A DNA stretch of 12,577 nucleotides, taken from the NCBI GenBank assembly GCA_003024985.2, contig PXIH01S0023766.1; one strand, given 5' to 3'. Below the pieces are notes generated by a model. It was not told where the DNA came from. It searched no databases and saw only the letters and a list, made by a program, of their open reading frames with translations. Position 1 is the first letter of the stretch; every line of letters begins with the position of its first letter. Shown here one piece after another: positions 8,964 through 12,577 of the stretch. The stretch comes from Euperipatoides rowelli. Its lineage: Eukaryota > Onychophora > Udeonychophora > Euonychophora > Peripatopsidae. A program made the position numbers and the translations under genes.

Positions 8964-9440
8964 CTCTATACCCTTAAGAAATACTTGGCCATCATGGATT
9001 TTTTGGAACAGGAAGTAACCTAGTGTGCATGATCGGAAGTCCACTTGGACTGTATGTGATGTCATAATCCGGAAGTGTAAACCGAAAAACCCTCTATACC
9101 TTCATGAAACAGGAAGATGGCCATCTTGGATTTTCTGCACCAGGAAGTGAATTACTGAGCATGACAGCAAATCAACCTGGATTGGATGTGAAGTCATAAA
9201 CCGGAAGTGGCAAGCCTAAAACCCTCTATACCTTTAGGAAACAGGAAGTCAGCCATCTTAGATTTTCTGGCACACAAAATGGCCCTTGACCCAGAACTGG
9301 AAATGCTACCATCTTGAATTGTGATGTCATATGCCATATAAACATACCTTTAAGAAACAGGAACAGGAATTTGACCATCTTGCCGGTTAAAAAAGTGCTT
9401 TGTTATGAAGAACGGAAAGTGCCGGATAACATAAAGGCGC

Positions 9441-10151
9441 AGAAAAAAGGTTTTCCCCCTTTGATTTTTATAATTTATTTTAGTTTCAAAGAAAATCACT
9501 AAAAAAAAAGACTATTTAAAATCGAAATATCGAGTTAGGCCTTTTATCTTCTTCCCTTAAAAACGGTAAGTGCTAAAAGTATCCTTTAAACTGATTTCAA
9601 TGAATTAGTGGCATCAATTTTAGTTAAGGAATAAATCTTGAGCACAAAGTAGCCATTTTTAGTAGTTATGAAAATACATTTAAAAATAACCAAAGATGTT
9701 TTAATAACCACAAAAGATTGTCAAATAATACCCATCCCCTTCAAGAAACAAACTTCTTGTGAAAAAACAAACAGTATAATAGCTTGTACTGTGTTATAAA
9801 TGCTTAGAACACTGCAAATACAGTACACTGCAACTCATGTGCATTATTATTGATATTCTGAACCTTTGTTATAGAACTAAGTTTAGTTTAGTAAAATTGT
9901 ATCCAGAAAAAAAACCTTTCCTGTCAGTTATTATTAAAGTATTTCCTCTACCTCATTGTATATGTCCTGTGACTAGGACATTTCATAGTTACAACACAAA
10001 ATTTTGATATTATATGAATTTTTATAATTAATAATATAGCCTCTTACAATAGTCTGTTAAAAGATGCATATGTTTTTGTTTGTTTTAATAGCTAAATAAA
10101 TAAACTAACATCTGCTTTGATTATCAACTAAATTTCACAAATAATATTTGA
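9441..10151. other. AT-rich sequence, nothing recognised
   Basis: No open frame, transposon end or tandem array is supported. A small hairpin (ATGTCCT and AGGACAT, 9962-9981) is present but unremarkable. A plus-strand GGTAAGTG at 9565 resembles a splice donor but has no supporting exon. Confidence 0.5.
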
Positions 10152-10308
10152 TACTAGCTGAAAAGCCCCTTCTTTCCATCCCCCTATTCTTAAAATCATT
10201 TTAGAAACGATTAAAATATAAATCTCTTAATGAGAGAACATATGTTTCAAAATATTCAAATGAAAACAATATGCGTTTTTTAACTTTTTATTAATACAAT
10301 TTGTATTA
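10152..10308 (+). mobile_element. possible 5' fragment of a non-LTR-like retroelement
   Basis: TACTAGCTGAAAAGCCCC at about 10153 resembles the start of the copy at 10425 (TACCGTAGTAAAAAACCC). It also resembles, from memory, the TACTAGCTGAC starts of some invertebrate retroposons. The rest is AT-rich up to a single N at 10309. Low confidence. Confidence 0.25.
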
Positions 10309-10309
10309 N

Positions 10310-10366
10310 CATATTGTGAAGGTTCAGGTTGACTCGGATTCGAGTCATCCGCAGTGAATGTGTTAA
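10310..10366. mobile_element. right end of a second piggyBac-like family
   Basis: Read on the minus strand from 10366 this is TTAACACATTCACTGCGGAT, followed by a palindrome GACTCGAATCCGAGTC. It has the same plan as the 252-594 element (TTAA, C-rich end, subterminal palindrome) but a different sequence. The TTAA at 10363-10366 matches a TTAA in the uninterrupted retroelement tail at 11151, and the homology of the two tails begins exactly there. The left end is missing, lost either by truncation or at the N at 10309. Confidence 0.6.
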
Positions 10367-10424
10367 AGAGTTTGGAATGACAGATAAACTCACAGAGAAA
10401 ATTTGTTTTTTAATATATTAAGTA
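10363..10424 (+). mobile_element. 3' tail fragment of the retroelement family
   Basis: 10363-10420 aligns with 11151-11213. Shared blocks are TTAAAGnGTT, GGAATGACAG, CACAGAGA and AATTTGTTTTTTAATATA, with an 8-base difference near the start. It is cut on its left by the piggyBac-like end and is followed directly by the start of another copy, so two copies lie in tandem. Confidence 0.6.
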
Positions 10425-10436
10425 CCGTAGTAAAAA

Positions 10437-10456
10437 ACCCGTCGAAATCGACGGGT
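10437..10456. repeat. perfect 9-bp hairpin
   Basis: ACCCGTCGA and TCGACGGGT form perfect arms around AA, followed by a T-run. It is GC-rich in AT-rich DNA and sits at the start of the retroelement copy, so it is probably a feature of that family. Confidence 0.8.
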
Positions 10457-10660
10457 ATTTTTTTTTTTGGGGCAAATACTTTTGTTTCATGTTTGGAACT
10501 ATGCTAAACACTCCCATGTTATTTGCTCCACGCCACCATCCCCCCAAAAAATAGCCAAGTCTATTTTTTCATTGTCTACACTATGGAACCTACCCACATG
10601 CCAAATTTCACGTTTGTGTAATGTTGGGAAGTAAAGGCTGTCAAAAATGATGGAATTCAT

Positions 10661-11036
10661 TTGGGCACCCCCATGTGACCACATAGGACCTTGACCTTTT
10701 ACATACATATTCTAGACATCTAAGGTAACACAAATTTCAACTTAACCGGAGCATTTTAAAAAATTCTGATTTTTGGAGCCCCTATAGTACCCCATTGACC
10801 ACCTAGGACCTTGATATTTTATATAGGCTACATATTCTAGACCTCTAGAGTAACACCAATTTCAACTTAATCGGAGCATTTTAAAAAAATTCCGATTTTG
10901 GGGCCCCCTTAGCACCCGTATGTAACCACCTAGGACCTTGACCATTCATATACATATTCTAGACCTTTAGGGTAACACAAATTTCAACTTAATCAGATCA
11001 TTTTAAAAAAAATTTGGTTTTTGGTGGCCCCCAATC
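10661..11036 (+). repeat. three tandem units inside the retroelement
   Basis: The anchor TAGGACCTTGA recurs at 10684, 10804 and 10931 (spacings 120 and 127). Each is followed by ATTCTAGACnT, GGTAACAC or GTAACAC, ATTTCAACTTAA and CATTTTAAAAAA in the same order. On the minus strand the anchor reads TCAAGGTCCTA; the first unit contains AGGTCAAGGTCC. Confidence 0.85.
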
Positions 11037-11215
11037 ACCTCAAAAAAATGTCCAAGTCTATTTTCATTGTCTACACTATGGAACCTACACACAAACCTAA
11101 CGCAAAAAACCGCAAGTCAATTGGACAAACCATTGGGGAGAAAATTCAATTTAAAGCGTTCGTAATGACGGAATGACAGTTACACACAGAGACAATTTGT
11201 TTTTTAATATAATAT

Positions 11216-11902
11216 TTTTATCTAAATGCATGAAATCAAACCGATAAATGCTAGTTTATTTATAATTTTATTTCTAGTTTTTTTAATAATAATGTAAATC
11301 TAAGAACGTGAAATCACAACACATGAAAATCTTGCACATGCGCTTTTCTATTAAGATGAATAACCATTGCCATTTTTTTGTATAGGATGTTCACACAAAA
11401 AAATCAGGCTAAAGGAATAGCACTACTCTGAGCTGAAAAAAGAAAAATTTCTAATACAATTATGATAGGCTATGGTAAAATATCATTTTATATTGTGCAT
11501 AACATTTGAACTCAAAAATAAAAAAAGCAACAAATCTTTATTTCATTGTTCTACGATTCTGTATCTACGAAATATAATTTATTAAGGAAATAAACTCCAT
11601 ACCATTTATTTTGTAATCGAAAAAGTGAGGAGAAAGAGAGAACAATTTTAACATGCCTCAGCAGGTGATTTGACAGTTGGATTTGTATTGTAGCAGTAGT
11701 GGAGCTTGGTATGGTTGTACCCCCCCCCTCCCCTCCCCCCAATGGCTTAAAACATCGAGCCCATTTTATCTCTCCACATTATTAATTAACTTTTAATGTA
11801 AAAGATTAAATACATAAATAATATTTTTTTCTTCTAATATCAAAAAAAAAAAAAAAAAATACTTAAAAATATATATTAAGATGTCTTTTATGAAAACCCC
11901 AC
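11216..11902. other. AT-rich sequence with a G-quadruplex motif
   Basis: No exon is supported here. Minus-strand frames at 11551-11742 read low-complexity Gly and Thr and look like chance. The stretch contains a C-rich tract (11720-11740) and 18 consecutive A at 11842-11859. CAGTAGTGGAGCTTGG at 11693 resembles some hAT starts, but no partner end was found. Confidence 0.5.
11720..11740 (-). other. G-quadruplex motif
   Basis: On the minus strand this tract is six G, A, four G, A, nine G. The long run can supply two tracts, which allows four G-tracts with one-base loops. Confidence 0.6.
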
Positions 11903-11990
11903 TAATTTTTGGAAGTTTTGCAGATTGTTTATCTTTTTCTTTTTTTCTCTTGCCTAACTCGGCCCCATTAAGTTTATTTTTATCTGACAT
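11903..11990 (-). CDS. candidate first coding exon
   Basis: The minus strand has an ATG at 11990-11988 with A at -3 (AGAAAATGTC), then a lysine-rich frame starting MSDKNKLNGAELGKRKK and reaching KLPKI. From memory, the pattern (S/N)GAE-x-x-KRKKEK followed by KLPKI is like the N-termini of hAT-derived TTF or ZMYM-type proteins. I could not verify this, and no TTF zinc finger follows. If the exon ends at A|GTGGGG (GT at 11902-11901) it is 88 nt and leaves one base, the phase required by 7563 or 7152. That donor is weak. Without it the frame runs on into Ile/Phe-rich intron-like sequence. The lysine-rich stretch could be a nuclear localisation signal. It may belong to this gene or to a different one. 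Confidence 0.38.
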
Positions 11991-12036
11991 TTTCTTATTG
12001 GATGAACAAATTTCTATACTGTTTAGGCTATGTTAA

Positions 12037-12044
12037 CTTTTATA
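12037..12044 (-). promoter_or_regulatory. candidate TATA box
   Basis: The minus strand reads TATAAAAG, about 47 bases upstream of the ATG at 11990. A start site 25-30 bases downstream would give a short leader of about 20 bases. In AT-rich DNA this could be chance. Confidence 0.3.
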
Positions 12045-12242
12045 AATAGAAATAATTTAATAAATATTATACGGTACATTACAATACAGTAATTGACGGC
12101 TGAAATAGAAATAAATATTACATATGTCTTATTCCACTGACAGAAGTGGAAAGACAAATTAGAAAAAATAATGACAAGGCGTGGAAGTAGAGTGTTAGTG
12201 AATGAGGTGCGATCATGAGGTAGAAAGCTAGGCCTAGTAAGA

Positions 12243-12260
12243 TGTGTGTGTGTGTGTGTG
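12243..12260 (+). repeat. (TG)9 microsatellite
   Basis: There are nine uninterrupted TG dinucleotides. Arrays of this length are usually variable in number. Confidence 0.9.
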
Positions 12261-12550
12261 GATTATAAGAAGAGGGGATTTTCCTGGCTAGAATTGACTC
12301 ATAAAGTTATACAACTTAATTAATTATAAGAAAAGGTATTAAATGAATTTTGAAATATTAAATTCAACCTAATGATAAGCTAAGCAATGCAATTATAAAT
12401 ATAAAGATTGATAGGGACACTATGAAATACTTAGATGACCCCAAAGTAACTAATAGATAATTAGCACTGTATAAAAAAAAAAGGGAAAAATTATAACTGT
12501 GTCAATAAGAACACGTGATCCTGAGCAATTACAAGAAAAACAAATTGGGA

Positions 12551-12577
12551 TTAACCCTTTCCACTCCAATGGCGATT
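12551..12577. mobile_element. start of a second copy of the first piggyBac-like family
   Basis: TTAACCCTTTCCACTCCAAT at 12551 matches the left end at 252, with one difference in the first 18 bases, and continues into GGCGATT as in that copy's subterminal palindrome. The rest lies beyond the window. Confidence 0.75.

Larger units (their letters stand above)
7866..9440. repeat. minisatellite of about 116-132-bp units, split by an hAT element
   Basis: Units are recognised by the anchor CCTCTATACCTTtA-GAAACAGGAAG. Anchors fall at 7986 (interrupted), 8964, 9091, 9223 and, degenerate, 9344, giving spacings of about 128, 132 and 121. Within units are a GCCATCTT motif (9120-9127, 9252-9259), CCGGAAGT (7909-7916, 9069-9076, 9201-9208; TCGGAAGT at 9033-9040) and TGATGTCAT (9057-9065, 9322-9330). 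The first unit is cut by the hAT insertion at 7995-8963. The last recognisable piece is GTGCCGGATAACA near 9419, also found at 7916. No coding capacity. Confidence 0.8.
10425..11215 (+). mobile_element. non-autonomous retroelement copy, probably non-LTR
   Basis: It starts near TACCGTAGTAAAAAACCC with a perfect hairpin (10437-10456) and a T-run. It ends with the same AATTTGTTTTTTAATATA tail as the fragment upstream. A block of about 37 bases (CCAAGTCTATTTT to GGAACCTAC) occurs twice, at 10555 and 11052. Between these copies lie three units of about 120-127 bp. No reverse transcriptase frame is present. Calling it non-LTR rests on the repeated 3' tail, the lack of long terminal repeats and tandem insertion. 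The superfamily (RTE or CR1-like) is not resolved. Confidence 0.45.
11991..12550. other. upstream flank of the proposed gene
   Basis: AT-rich flank holding a TATA-like box (12037-12044), a CCAAT word on the minus strand just above the ATG (about 12000) and a TG microsatellite (12243-12260). No gene is visible. Confidence 0.5.

Noticed and set aside
7866-9440. CRISPR array
   Set aside because: Units are about 120-130 bp and similar along their whole length, with no short repeats alternating with unique spacers; the context is eukaryotic.
9314-9502. Plus-strand 62-codon frame
   Set aside because: It spans degenerate minisatellite units and AT-rich flank; no splice sites or protein-like composition.
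10437-10456. Helitron 3' hairpin
   Set aside because: There is no CTRR after the hairpin; a T-run follows, and the hairpin sits at the start of a retroelement copy.
10499-10708. Minus-strand 69-codon frame
   Set aside because: It lies in the retroelement copy and crosses its internal tandem units; the other units have stops in this frame.
11551-11742. Minus-strand 63-codon frame
   Set aside because: It starts in the C-rich tract, giving poly-Gly, and has no splice sites or known motif.

Overview
The window looks like non-coding-rich nuclear DNA from an animal, most likely an invertebrate. It is strongly AT-rich. It holds spliced exons with GT-AG junctions, short non-autonomous DNA transposons of the hAT and piggyBac types, a non-LTR-like retroelement, a minisatellite and simple repeats. 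I see no bacterial operon, tRNA, rRNA or CRISPR array. I cannot name the species.

The backbone of the window appears to be one minus-strand gene, read from right to left. The best-supported part is a chain of exons whose splice phases agree: a 1246-base exon made of 24-residue tandem repeats (5907-7152), an optional 216-base cassette exon (5396-5611), a 53-base exon (4289-4341) and a terminal coding exon with stop (773-1320). A start exon with ATG and a TATA-like box is proposed at 11903-11990, and a weak 30-base exon at 7534-7563. With all six pieces the frame stays open for 727 codons including the stop. I do not recognise the protein. Its main part is a charged His/Asp/Glu/Met-rich repeat domain with a three-unit higher-order pattern. 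Its C-terminal part is helical-looking, followed by a short 9-residue repeat.

Layout from left to right: AT-rich flank; a complete piggyBac-like MITE (252-594); terminal exon; AT-rich intron holding an hAT element (3338-3745); small exon; intron with the cassette exon; repeat exon, with a one-base assembly gap at 6477; intron; a roughly 130-bp minisatellite (7866-9440) split by a 969-bp hAT element (7995-8963); plain AT-rich DNA; a nested cluster of retroelement copies with a piggyBac-like end inserted in one of them (10152-11215); AT-rich DNA with a G-quadruplex motif; the proposed first exon and promoter; a TG microsatellite; and, at the last 27 bases, the start of a second copy of the first piggyBac-like family.

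The most interesting items are the coding higher-order repeat exon and the exact 89-bp duplication around its N, which looks like an assembly artefact. Two transposon insertions can also be checked here against uninterrupted sister copies in the same window. The minisatellite units resemble ETS, ATF/CRE and YY1 sites.
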